NCBI GenBank assembly: GCA_021773435.1 | Contig: JAJFKC010000038.1 | Location: 62,001-126,000 of the forward strand | DNA length: 64,000 nucleotides | Source of the DNA: Porticoccaceae bacterium | GTDB lineage: Bacteria > Pseudomonadota > Gammaproteobacteria > Pseudomonadales > Porticoccaceae | Direction of reading: 5' to 3' | Shown: one piece after another, positions 1 to 7,598 of the stretch | How the letters are laid out: each line of letters opens with the position of its first letter | Numbering within the stretch: position 1 is the stretch's first letter | Translations under genes and position numbers: made by a program | The notes under the pieces: model-generated | The model's input: the letters and a program-made list of their open reading frames with translations, nothing else | Told to the model about the DNA's origin: nothing | Database searches by the model: none

Positions 1-2
1 CG

Positions 3-200
3 GGGCAGCCAACTACATTAACTTTTCTACGAAAAGATGCCTCGCCCTGTGCGGCAACAGTAATCTTTCCAGATTCAGAACTTAGTGAAGAATTGCCACT
101 CAACAAGGCCAAAGCCATTGTATTGCCGCCAATGCCGCCGGGAGAACATCCCTTTACCTGCCAGATGCAGATGTACCGCGGTACTCTGGTCGTCAATTAA
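3..200 (+). CDS. Cupredoxin-like domain protein, C-terminal part (5' cut by window)
   Basis: The open frame enters from the left edge and ends with TAA at 198-200, giving 65 visible residues. Near the end it reads MPPGEHPFTCQMQMYRGTLV, which fits the last strands of a cupredoxin fold. In that fold the Cys and a following Met or His usually ligate copper; here C, M and M are present. The next genes (DUF5676, DUF2933, a Met/His-rich protein) are typical companions of copper-export clusters, so a periplasmic or ATPase-linked copper-binding role is likely. The N-terminus, any signal peptide and the full domain set are outside the window. Confidence 0.6.
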   Translation, partial: GQPTTLTFLRKDASPCAATVIFPDSELSEELPLNKAKAIVLPPMPPGEHPFTCQMQMYRGTLVVN

Positions 201-335
201 ACACACTTAATACTTAAACTCAGCCAAGCAAAAACTGTTTAGATGAAAATTGTCTAGATAAAAAGCTATTTAGCTAAAAACTGAAACGGAGTCTGTCCGT
301 TTTATTTAAGTAAACACTGTTTAAGGAGAAACCCC

Positions 336-563
336 ATGGCTATAAACGCTAATAAATTCGCTATGTCCTCCGCTATTACTTTCGCCCTGCTCTGGGTGCT
401 GTGCTCAATAATTGTTATTGCCCTCCCTCACCAGTCGATGAGCTTGATGGGTTCAATGATGCACGCCGATATGAGTGATTTACAGTGGAATACCCACTTT
501 CCTGGTTTGCTCGCCGGGCTAGTCGCCTGGTCATTCGCGGGTGGGGTAACAGGGTGGCCTTGA
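336..563 (+). CDS. DUF5676 family small membrane protein, C-terminus shortened
   Basis: Encodes 75 residues starting MAINANKFAMSSAIT, with a good ribosome site (AAGGAG, 9 bases before ATG). Two hydrophobic segments (about 10-32 and 55-73) and a Met-rich loop between them match DUF5676 proteins of copper-resistance clusters. Members I know end with a further ten or so residues after the GW of the second helix. Here the frame stops two codons after GW (VTGWP-stop) and overlaps the next gene. Function of the family is unknown; the copper association comes from the neighbourhood. The short end may result from a small deletion, see findings. Confidence 0.6.
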   Translation: MAINANKFAMSSAITFALLWVLCSIIVIALPHQSMSLMGSMMHADMSDLQWNTHFPGLLAGLVAWSFAGGVTGWP

Positions 564-793
564 TTAGCGCCGTGGTTTATTTCTTGCTGATGGAACACCG
601 ACAGCACCTGTTTCAGGCTTTGCCATTCCTGATTATTTTGCTCTGCCCTTTGATGCATGTTTTTATGCACGGAGGCCATGGCGGTCACCAGCATGGTGAT
701 CATCCACGCGCCGATGATAGTAGTGATCAAGCTTATCGTCGGGGTTTCGAGGACGGCAAAAATCATCCGAATCAGGGTCCTCGAGGAGAATAA
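554..793 (+). CDS. DUF2933 family small membrane protein
   Basis: About 79 residues. One membrane helix is followed by MEHRQHLFQALPFLIILLCP and a His-rich stretch MHGGHGGHQHGDH, the hallmark of DUF2933 proteins found with copper transport genes. The open frame extends upstream to a GTG at 485, but that part is a shadow of the DUF5676 gene and has no ribosome site. The GTG at 554, preceded by GGTGGGG, gives a more family-like N-terminus (VALISAVVYFLL) and would be translationally coupled to the upstream stop at 561-563. The His-rich loop suggests metal binding. Start choice is uncertain. Confidence 0.6.
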   Translation: MALISAVVYFLLMEHRQHLFQALPFLIILLCPLMHVFMHGGHGGHQHGDHPRADDSSDQAYRRGFEDGKNHPNQGPRGE

Positions 794-795
794 CA

Positions 796-1386
796 ATGCA
801 CGGTGAATCAGCTTATGGTCTTTGGACCCTGGTAATTCTTAATTCCGTCATTTTTATTTTCTTCGCGTTTAGTTTTGTTAAACCGAAAACCAAATCCGAT
901 TGGCGCAGCCTGGGTGCATTTTCAGCATTTGTTGTGGCGCTATTTACAGAGATGTACGGATTTCCACTATCACTCTACTTTTTCTCGGGTTGGCTGGCAG
1001 AGCGATATCCAGACATAGATTTCCTGGCGCACAATAATGGCCATCTACTGCACACTATTTTGGGCTTTGAAGGCGATCCTCATTGGGATCCCCTGCATAT
1101 CGCCAGTAATATACTGATTGTCCTGGGGTTTTTTTACTTTCGGCGGCGTGGAGCATCCTGCACCGGGCACAACAAGCAAGCACCCTGGCCAGTGCGGGTT
1201 GGTACGCGCGCTGCCGGCATCCCCACTTTGGTATTGTTCCCCGTTTTGGCGGTGGTCTATATGCGCCTGGCAAAACGTGAAGAGCAAGTGGCACTTAAAG
1301 AATTCGGTGATATCTATCGCCGTTATATGGAATCCACGCCCGCATGGATTCCACGATTGACTACTGACACACAAAATCAAACCTAA
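796..1386 (+). CDS. Ste14/isoprenylcysteine methyltransferase-like membrane protein
   Basis: Encodes 196 residues with about four to five hydrophobic segments. The C-terminal portion has the family signature of integral membrane methyltransferases (COG2020/PEMT-like): KREEQVALKEFGDIYRRYME then TPAWIPRL, the region that binds S-adenosylmethionine in Ste14/ICMT. AGGAG lies 6 bases before ATG and the gene follows DUF2933 by 2 bases, so it belongs to the same operon. Homologues recur in bacterial copper-resistance clusters, but the substrate is not known; no protein prenylation is implied. Confidence 0.72.
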   Translation: MHGESAYGLWTLVILNSVIFIFFAFSFVKPKTKSDWRSLGAFSAFVVALFTEMYGFPLSLYFFSGWLAERYPDIDFLAHNNGHLLHTILGFEGDPHWDPLHIASNILIVLGFFYFRRRGASCTGHNKQAPWPVRVGTRAAGIPTLVLFPVLAVVYMRLAKREEQVALKEFGDIYRRYMESTPAWIPRLTTDTQNQT

Positions 1387-1396
1387 GGAGATACAC

Positions 1397-1654
1397 ATGA
1401 AAAATATCGTAAAAGCACTGTTGGTAACAGCCATTTTGTCCGCGCCTACTTTCGCTGAAAATCATCACGGTCATGGCGACAGTGAAGACAAACCGGGTAT
1501 GGGTATGAAGATGGGCATGATGGACCACGAGCAAATGGCGGACAGAATGAAAATGATGGAAGGCCGCATGAATATGATGCAGATGATGATGGGACAAATG
1601 GTCGAGCATCAGGCCCAGGATAGAAAATCCAGACCCAGGCATATCAAAAGGTAA
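1397..1654 (+). CDS. Small secreted Met/His-rich protein, probable copper binder
   Basis: Encodes 85 residues. Residues 1-20 form a signal peptide (KALLVTAILSAPTFA, cleavage after AFA-type end). The mature part starts with HHGHG and then has a long run of Met (about 20 in 45 residues) arranged as MxM and MM pairs, typical of Cu(I)-binding methionine motifs. AAGGAG sits 7 bases before ATG, and the gene is 10 bases after the methyltransferase, so it is the last gene of the copper operon. No family assignment is possible from sequence alone. The extreme Met content makes a generic coiled structural role less likely than metal binding. Confidence 0.6.
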   Translation: MKNIVKALLVTAILSAPTFAENHHGHGDSEDKPGMGMKMGMMDHEQMADRMKMMEGRMNMMQMMMGQMVEHQAQDRKSRPRHIKR

Positions 1655-1663
1655 ACGTCAATT

Positions 1664-1693
1664 GCGTCTCTCTGGCACCTTTGTAAGAGACGC
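1664..1693 (+). terminator. Stem-loop after the copper cluster
   Basis: GCGTCTCT (1664-1671) pairs perfectly with AGAGACGC (1686-1693) across a 14-base loop, 10 bases after the Met-rich gene. There is no T run, so it may be a weak terminator or an mRNA-stabilising hairpin. Confidence 0.4.
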
Positions 1694-2012
1694 CAGGTTG
1701 GGAAAAACTGATGACTACGAATGAGTATTGCCCGGGTGTGGCAGCAGTTACAGCGAAGATCGATCAGCTATATGGCCAGCGTATCTTTTGACGAAAAACC
1801 CCTGTGTTGAACCTGACAGATAATAGATCAAAAATGTCTCCAGACAGAATCGAAGAGTTGGCCACCAAACAGGATTTTAGTATCCGCCATGACTGATAAA
1901 TATGCTTTAAAGAAAGTTATTACAGCATTGTCGATAAAGACTTCAAAGACAGTAGGCCACGCACCCCTAATCTGTCGAGAAGCCCGGCCCAGGGTGGGGA
2001 GCAAAGACTAAC
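1694..2012. other. Intergenic region before the phosphorylase cluster
   Basis: No convincing gene. Short open stretches (for example around 1715-1790) are interrupted by stops in all frames and resemble nothing I recognise. GGTGGGGAG at 1993-2001 is the ribosome site for the TTG start at 2013. Confidence 0.4.
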
Positions 2013-3542
2013 TTGGACGACAAATCAGAAATTATAAGGGCCCACACTCTCAAGGTGGTGGATATGGGTATCGATACCCATCAAGAGCCGGTTGTCTACA
2101 TGCGTGAAGATTGTCACGTGTGCCGGGCCGAAGGACTCAATGCCAGTAGCCGGGTTATCGCGCAAACCGATAAGAGTTCTGTGATCGCCAGCCTGAATGT
2201 CGTCAACACATCAGTATTGCCGTCGGGAAGCGCGGGCTTTTCCCGCGTGGCTATGGAGCGGCTACGGGCCAAACCTGGGGACGAGGTGACTATTCAGCAC
2301 GCGCCATTGCTCAGTTCCCTGGGCAGTGTGCGCAAAAAGATATTTGGTCACGGTCTCAGTGACGCGGAACTGAGCGATGTCATTACCGATATCAGCGCCC
2401 ACCGTTACAGTGATATTGAAATTGCTGGCTTTATCACGGGCTGTGCCGCCGGGCGACTGAACCTGGACGAAATCATCGGCTTAACCCGCGCCATGGTAGC
2501 TTGCGGAAAGCGCTTACAGTGGCCTGGGCACGAGCGCATTTTCGATAAACACTGTATCGGTGGTCTGCCCGGTAACCGCACAACCCCCATTGTCGTGGCC
2601 ATAGTCAGTGCTGCTGGTTTGGTGATGCCAAAAACCTCATCGCGGGCGATAACGTCGCCGGCTGGCACCGCCGATACACTGGAAACACTGTGCCAGGTAA
2701 ATTTAAATCTTGCGGAAATTAAGCGAGTGGTTAGCGACGTTGGCGCCTGCCTGGCCTGGGGCGGAGCGGTAAATTTAAGTCCTGCTGACGATTTACTCAT
2801 TCGGATTGAACGGGCGCTGGATGTCGACGCTGAAGGACAGCTGATTGCATCGGTTTTATCCAAGAAAATTGCCGCTGGCTCCACCCATGCAGTCATAGAT
2901 ATTCCGGTGGGCGATACCGCCAAGGTGCGTTCCCGAACCCATGCTGACCGCCTGGCATCATTGTTTGTGGAGGTGGGAAATGCCTGTGGTATTCAAATCC
3001 GTTGTGTGGTCACCGACGGCAGCAAACCGGTTGGTTTTGGCATCGGTCCGGTAGAAGAAGCACGTGATCTAATGGCGGTACTGCATGGTGATACGCAGGC
3101 TCCCGACGATTTGCGCGAACGCGCGCTGTTGCTTTCAGCACATTTACTGGATATGGCTGATGAACAGGGGCTGGAAGCGGGGCAAATCCTTGCCGCAAAA
3201 TTGCTTGAGGACGGCCACGCTCTGGCGCAGTTTGAGCGCATAGTGCAAGCTCAGGGCGGACTAAAAACCTTGCCAGAAGCGGCTTACGTACATTCTGAAT
3301 ATGCGCCAACAAGTGGAGTGTTGGTTGCGATTGATAATCGCAGGCTGGCGCGCCTGGCTAAACTGGCAGGCGCGCCGACGAGCCCGGCGGCGGGGCTGCG
3401 ACTCAATGTCGTGGTCAGCGACAGCCTTACGGCTGGTCAGTTGTTGTTTACGCTGTATAGCAACAGTGTCGGTGAACAGCAATACGCGCTGGATTATTAT
3501 CGGCAGGATAGCGATATTTTTCTCATTGAGAAGAAGCAGTGA
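2013..3542 (+). CDS. Thymidine/AMP phosphorylase family protein (long form)
   Basis: Encodes 509 residues from a TTG start; no better start lies upstream and the family N-terminus (MGIDTHQEPVVYMREDCHVC) begins 17 residues in. The extra N-terminal domain of about 90 residues and the total length match the ~500-residue branch that includes archaeal AMP phosphorylases, not E. coli DeoA (440). The core carries DKHCIGGLPGNRTTPIVVAI (about 178-197), the phosphate/ribose-binding signature, and KTSSRAITSPAGTADTLE. Expected reaction: phosphorolysis of a nucleoside or NMP to free base and (deoxy)ribose phosphate. Substrate cannot be settled from sequence. It overlaps the PRPP synthetase-like gene by 4 bases, implying one operon and coupled translation. 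Confidence 0.85.
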   Translation: MDDKSEIIRAHTLKVVDMGIDTHQEPVVYMREDCHVCRAEGLNASSRVIAQTDKSSVIASLNVVNTSVLPSGSAGFSRVAMERLRAKPGDEVTIQHAPLLSSLGSVRKKIFGHGLSDAELSDVITDISAHRYSDIEIAGFITGCAAGRLNLDEIIGLTRAMVACGKRLQWPGHERIFDKHCIGGLPGNRTTPIVVAIVSAAGLVMPKTSSRAITSPAGTADTLETLCQVNLNLAEIKRVVSDVGACLAWGGAVNLSPADDLLIRIERALDVDAEGQLIASVLSKKIAAGSTHAVIDIPVGDTAKVRSRTHADRLASLFVEVGNACGIQIRCVVTDGSKPVGFGIGPVEEARDLMAVLHGDTQAPDDLRERALLLSAHLLDMADEQGLEAGQILAAKLLEDGHALAQFERIVQAQGGLKTLPEAAYVHSEYAPTSGVLVAIDNRRLARLAKLAGAPTSPAAGLRLNVVVSDSLTAGQLLFTLYSNSVGEQQYALDYYRQDSDIFLIEKKQ

Positions 3543-4468
3543 ACGTCGGCGTTGGCCGGCCAATGCTGTTTGCCCTGGAGCCGCATCCGCTGGCCCACCT
3601 GCTCGTTAATAAATTGAATGGTGATCTGGGCAGGGCGGAGCAGCGCGACTTCCCTGATGGTGAGTCTTATCTGAAATTTGCTCAGCCAGTCAGTCAGCGA
3701 CATTGCATTGTCGTCGCAGATTTGTCCCGTCCCAACGATAAATACCTGCCCCTGCTATTTATGCTTGATACCCTGCGCGAGCTGGGAGCGGCTAGCGTTG
3801 GGCTGGTTGCGCCCTATCTTTGTTACATGCGCCAGGACAGGCGTTTTGTCGACGGCGAAGCGGTCACCTCAAGACTTTTTGCGCGCGACCTGTCACAACA
3901 TATCGATTGGCTGGTGACGATCGACCCCCACCTGCATCGTTATCACTCTTTGGAGGAAATTTATTCGGTACCTTGCCATGTTGTACCAGCTGCTCCGGCA
4001 CTGGCGCGCTGGCTGGAAACCCAGGAAAATTTGCTGCTGGTGGGGCCGGATGCAGAAAGCGAACAGTGGGTCTCTGATATCGCTGGACTCAGCGGTCATC
4101 CCTTTGTGATTGGTGAGAAAAACCGATTAGGTGATCGCAACGTGAAGATCACTTTGCCTACCCTTGACGCTTATCAAACGAAAACAGCCGTAATTATTGA
4201 TGATGTGATATCCAGCGGCCAAACCATTTTGCGATGTATCGCTGCGTTAAAGGTTAAGGGTTTTCAAAAAATCCGATGTGCAGCCGTGCATGGCCTATTT
4301 GCAGACAACGTCGATCAACAGATGATTACGGCCGGATTGGAAACCTTGATTACCACCAATACGGTAGTGCATCCCTCTAACCTGATACGCTCAAACTCGA
4401 TAGATGTGTCAGAATTTTTGATAGCACCTGTCGAAAGGTTTTTACATGGGTCGGAAATAGAGAGATGA
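3539..4468 (+). CDS. Ribose-phosphate pyrophosphokinase family protein
   Basis: Encodes 309 residues from GTG at 3539, overlapping the previous stop (GTGA); an in-frame ATG at 3563 gives a more usual N-terminus (MLFALEPHPLA) and is the alternative. Family marks: RDFPDGESYLKF, YMRQDRRFVDGEAVTSRLFA (ATP/flexible region), DPHLH (metal site equivalent to DLH) and the PRPP loop VIIDDVISSGQT (about 219-230). Canonical Prs makes PRPP from ribose 5-phosphate and ATP. The sequence is clearly divergent from housekeeping Prs, so it is a second, specialised copy. Context with an NMP/nucleoside phosphorylase suggests use of a phosphorolysis product; this is inference. Confidence 0.82.
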   Translation: MNVGVGRPMLFALEPHPLAHLLVNKLNGDLGRAEQRDFPDGESYLKFAQPVSQRHCIVVADLSRPNDKYLPLLFMLDTLRELGAASVGLVAPYLCYMRQDRRFVDGEAVTSRLFARDLSQHIDWLVTIDPHLHRYHSLEEIYSVPCHVVPAAPALARWLETQENLLLVGPDAESEQWVSDIAGLSGHPFVIGEKNRLGDRNVKITLPTLDAYQTKTAVIIDDVISSGQTILRCIAALKVKGFQKIRCAAVHGLFADNVDQQMITAGLETLITTNTVVHPSNLIRSNSIDVSEFLIAPVERFLHGSEIER

Positions 4469-5820
4469 ATATTATATTTCTGGGTGGAACAGAAACGGTT
4501 ACCGGATCAAAGTTTCTGGTAGAAACCGAGACCAGCCGCGTATTGGTCGATTGCGGTTTATTCCAGGGTTACAAATGGCTGCGGGAGCGAAACTGGCAGG
4601 CGCCGCCCCTGGATATCACCTCACTCGACGCCGTCATCCTGACTCACGCCCATCTCGATCATTCCGGTTACATCCCGGTGCTCTACAAACACGGCTTTCG
4701 TGGCCCTGTCTATACCCATCACGCTACTCAGGCACTATGTCAGATATTACTGGCCGATAGTGGTCACATTCAGGAAGAGGACGCCCGGTATTACGGAAAG
4801 CATAAGCTCGGGAAGCATGCCCACCCGGAACCGCTCTATGACCGCGCCACGGCTGAAGCCAGTATGGCGCTGTTTGAGACGGTGGACTTCGATGAGACGA
4901 TCACTGTCGGCGATATAAAATTTTATCTGCAACCCGCTGGGCATATTCTTGGCGCCGCCAGCATTATCCTCGAGTCGGAAGGCAAGCGTGTTGGTTTTTC
5001 CGGCGATGTGGGCAGAGGCGACGATCTCCTGATGCGTCCCCCCAGACCCTTGCCTGAACTGGATTTGTTGCTACTCGAGTCGACCTACGGCGATCGTCGT
5101 CATGAAGCCCAGGATCCATTTGTTCAATTGGCGGATTTAGTGAAATCAACGGCGCGAAAAGGTGGCGTGGTATTGATTCCAGCCTTTGCCGTGGGGCGCG
5201 CGCAGGCGCTGCAACACATGCTCACCAGGCTGATGGTTAAGGGCGACATCCCTAAGATGCCGATTTACCTGGATAGCCCCATGGCAATCAGTGCATCGGA
5301 CATTTTTTGCCAGTACCACGACCACCACAAATTGACGGACAAGCAGTGCAAGTCCATGTGCGAGGGTGTCACCTACACCCGAACAGTGGATCAATCCAAA
5401 GCCATCGCAGAGCAGGTCTTCCCGCACATTGTAATTGCCGGCAGTGGTATGGCGACGGGCGGGCGCATATTGCATCACTTCAAACGCTTGCTCAATCAAT
5501 CAAAAACCACCGTGCTGTTTACGGGCTATCAGGCGGGAGGAACGCGCGGTGCGAAAATGCTGAATGGCGTGGATGCCGTAAAAATTCACGGCCAATGGAT
5601 TCCCGTGCGGGCAAAGGTTGCGGCGATATCCGGCTTGTCTGGCCACGCTGATTATCTCGAGTTAACGCAGTGGTTAAAGCAATCGGCGCTCGAACCGTTA
5701 ACGGCCATTCAGCTTATTCACGGCGACCTGGATGCTCTTGAAGGTTTGCGGACGCACTTGCAGGAACACACGCCATTTGTAGTCGATGTAGCGGGGTATC
5801 GAAATATTTTGCGGATTTAA
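4465..5820 (+). CDS. MBL-fold beta-CASP RNA/DNA nuclease (YSH1/CPSF73-like)
   Basis: Encodes 451 residues. The ATGA overlap with the preceding stop indicates translational coupling. N-terminal metallo-beta-lactamase motifs: GGTETVTGSKF, then HAHLDHSGY (metal motif 2), GHILGAASIIL and SGDVGRGDDLLMRPP. The beta-CASP part has LLLESTYGDRRH and IVIAGSGMATGGRILHHFKR. The C-terminus carries the RMMBL motif (SGLSGHADYLELTQWL). The family comprises processing endonucleases and 5'-3' exonucleases acting on RNA. Placed after a phosphorylase and a PRPP synthetase-like gene, it could supply nucleotides from RNA; that link is inference. Confidence 0.88.
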   Translation: MNIIFLGGTETVTGSKFLVETETSRVLVDCGLFQGYKWLRERNWQAPPLDITSLDAVILTHAHLDHSGYIPVLYKHGFRGPVYTHHATQALCQILLADSGHIQEEDARYYGKHKLGKHAHPEPLYDRATAEASMALFETVDFDETITVGDIKFYLQPAGHILGAASIILESEGKRVGFSGDVGRGDDLLMRPPRPLPELDLLLLESTYGDRRHEAQDPFVQLADLVKSTARKGGVVLIPAFAVGRAQALQHMLTRLMVKGDIPKMPIYLDSPMAISASDIFCQYHDHHKLTDKQCKSMCEGVTYTRTVDQSKAIAEQVFPHIVIAGSGMATGGRILHHFKRLLNQSKTTVLFTGYQAGGTRGAKMLNGVDAVKIHGQWIPVRAKVAAISGLSGHADYLELTQWLKQSALEPLTAIQLIHGDLDALEGLRTHLQEHTPFVVDVAGYRNILRI

Positions 5821-5997
5821 TTGGGCTATTCAACATGACACATGGTGCTATCAATACCTCGATAAGCGCCGCGTTATTCGCAAGCATGTATGCGATAAGC
5901 CGTTTGCTGAGAAATAGTGAGCGTGACTGGCGAGACGCGACACATTGAGATCATCTCAATAGACCGATCTGAGTCCGCAATCAAGCAGGAGGAAAAG

Positions 5998-6324
5998 ATG
6001 GAGTTTCGTAAAGTAGTCGCAATTATCCGCCAGGAAAAACTGGAGGCAGTTGAAGAGGCCCTGAATGGTCTGGGGATTCCCGGCATTAGTGTGACCAAGG
6101 TAAAGGGTTATGGCGATTACGTTAATTTTTATTCGCGGGACTGGCTAGTAACTCACAGCCGTGTAGAGATCTTCACGAGCACAGAAAAAGCGCCAGACAT
6201 TGTCACGTGCATTTTGGATGCTGCGTCGGTGGGCCTCCCCGGAGACGGCCTGGTCGCGGTGCTCCCGGTGGAACAGATTTACCGCGTACGTGACCGTACT
6301 GCTCTGCTCGGCACGAACTTATAA
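5998..6324 (+). CDS. P-II family (GlnB/GlnK-like) signalling protein
   Basis: Encodes 108 residues from ATG 5998, preceded by AGGAGG at 5986-5991. The open frame extends to a GTG at 5917, but the family N-terminus (MEFRKVVAIIRQEKLEAVEE) starts at 5998. The C-terminal signature GDGLVAVLPVEQIYRVR is kept. The T-loop (KGYGDYVNFYSRDWLV) lacks the GlnB uridylylation-site context, so standard nitrogen signalling by GlnD is doubtful. P-II relatives of this kind often accompany metal-efflux or transport genes. It lies 177 bases after the nuclease gene with its own strong ribosome site and may be separately transcribed. Confidence 0.8.
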   Translation: MEFRKVVAIIRQEKLEAVEEALNGLGIPGISVTKVKGYGDYVNFYSRDWLVTHSRVEIFTSTEKAPDIVTCILDAASVGLPGDGLVAVLPVEQIYRVRDRTALLGTNL

Positions 6325-6576
6325 AGGTTACGCAACTCCAGCCGCAATCCGGGTAAACAGTTTGGGTAACCCGTTTCGGTAAACGTTTTAGACAACCATT
6401 TTAGACAAACAAGACGGCCACTCCACCAGAGGCGTCAGAAAACTCCTTGTTTCGCTGCTGTTGATGTTGACGCATAGATCAAGGCACTAGTATAAGCAGG
6501 ACTCGTTCCGGAGGTTCTGGAAATAGACCCTGTGCTGACCAAAGCCTGACCTCGTGCCAAACCCGATGTTATTCCT

Positions 6577-7161
6577 CTACTCCTCTTCGAAGTCTCCAGC
6601 GTGAGGTGATAGCTCGCCAAACTCTCCGCCGGTGGGCAGTGCTGGCTTAAAGGTGCGGTGACAGCCCTCGCAGATTTCCACGATTTGATCACCCACCGTT
6701 GATATTTTTCCAAGGTCACGAGCCTTGACGGCGACAACAGCGCTTGCGCCAACGTCGCGCAACTGATCAGCCCACCGCTTCCAGTCTTCGTTACTTGTCC
6801 ATGTATCATCCATAGGCCCTGTGCCCGGCACGCTCAACAAAGCCCCAGCAAGCTCGAGCTGCATAGCGCGACGTTCCAGCTCGCGCCATTGTTTGTCGCT
6901 TTTCGGATTATGCCATGCTGCCACCCACAAGGGATCTGCTGCCTGATTCACCATTGCCACCATCACCGAGTTCAAGCTCATTGGTAAACGCATTATAGTC
7001 CGGATCGGTTCGGTTGCCTGAGCCGGTTCGGCGACAGATACTGCTTCAGTGGGTGGTGCTTTTTGCTCGGAGCAAGCTGCGCTAAGCAGCAGACTAGCTC
7101 CTACCACAATTAAATAACTCCTGTTGGTTCGCTGAAATTTCCTCATTGCCCCTACACCCAT
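6577..7161 (-). CDS. Cytochrome c'-like lipoprotein
   Basis: 194 residues from ATG at 7161, preceded by CTGGAG; a longer frame to 7227 lacks a ribosome site and spoils the signal. The N-terminus has a lipoprotein signal (SYLIVVGASLLLSAAC, lipobox LSAAC), so the protein is probably anchored to a periplasmic membrane face. A helical body is followed by one haem c site, CEGCH, about 24 residues from the C-terminus, the position usual for class II cytochromes c (c'/c556 type). Role may be electron transfer or gas binding; the partner is unknown. The gene stands alone between the P-II gene and a BVMO gene. Confidence 0.75.
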   Translation of the reverse strand: MGVGAMRKFQRTNRSYLIVVGASLLLSAACSEQKAPPTEAVSVAEPAQATEPIRTIMRLPMSLNSVMVAMVNQAADPLWVAAWHNPKSDKQWRELERRAMQLELAGALLSVPGTGPMDDTWTSNEDWKRWADQLRDVGASAVVAVKARDLGKISTVGDQIVEICEGCHRTFKPALPTGGEFGELSPHAGDFEEE

Positions 7162-7598
7162 TTTTCGATCTCCAGACGACTGTGCTTGAATGCTCTTAAT
7201 ACTAGCCACCTTAATACCAGGCGCCATTGGTAACGCAGATCCAGATACTCGCGCTACAGGATCGTCGCAGAAAGACTACCAACCAGTTTTTATTAAGCAA
7301 GGCAAAAAACCGAGACAAATGCTATTTTATGACCTTAATTTGAATTGCAATGATTTGCGCCAATAGCAGGCATCTTTTAGATGCTGAAAGTCGGGATTTT
7401 GAGGCTGCCAGGAGAGAGAGGATAGGTGAGAGGACGTTTTGGATACAGGACGAGAAATCTTGAATGGATCAGGTGCTGCTCAAGCTCATTTACGTTTTTT
7501 AGTCTGGAGGAATACCACTAATCTGTATCGAGACTAGCTGGACCGTCAAGGCCGGTCTGAGGTTTGGGGCCAACGGCCCCAAACCAGATCCCTCTCTG
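7162..7598. other. Intergenic region with no recognised gene
   Basis: 437 bases between the cytochrome gene start and the BVMO gene end. AT-rich at 7290-7380 then mixed. Apart from the hairpin at 7561-7585 I see nothing assignable. The 7165-7400 part must hold the cytochrome promoter (minus strand). Confidence 0.4.
7561..7585 (-). terminator. Strong GC-rich hairpin after the first BVMO gene
   Basis: GGTTTGGGGCC (7561-7571) and GGCCCCAAACC (7575-7585) form a perfect 11-bp stem with a 3-base loop, 14 bases beyond the stop of the minus-strand BVMO gene. No T run follows, so it is a terminator-like or 3'-protecting hairpin. Confidence 0.6.

Noticed and set aside
428-796. Minus-strand frame of 122 codons under the DUF5676/DUF2933 genes
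   Set aside because: Exact antisense of two plus-strand genes with ribosome sites and family motifs; no ribosome site of its own.
2405-2923. Minus-strand 172-codon frame inside the phosphorylase gene
   Set aside because: Shadow of a conserved coding region; composition (Ser/Ala/Pro-rich) is typical of antisense frames.
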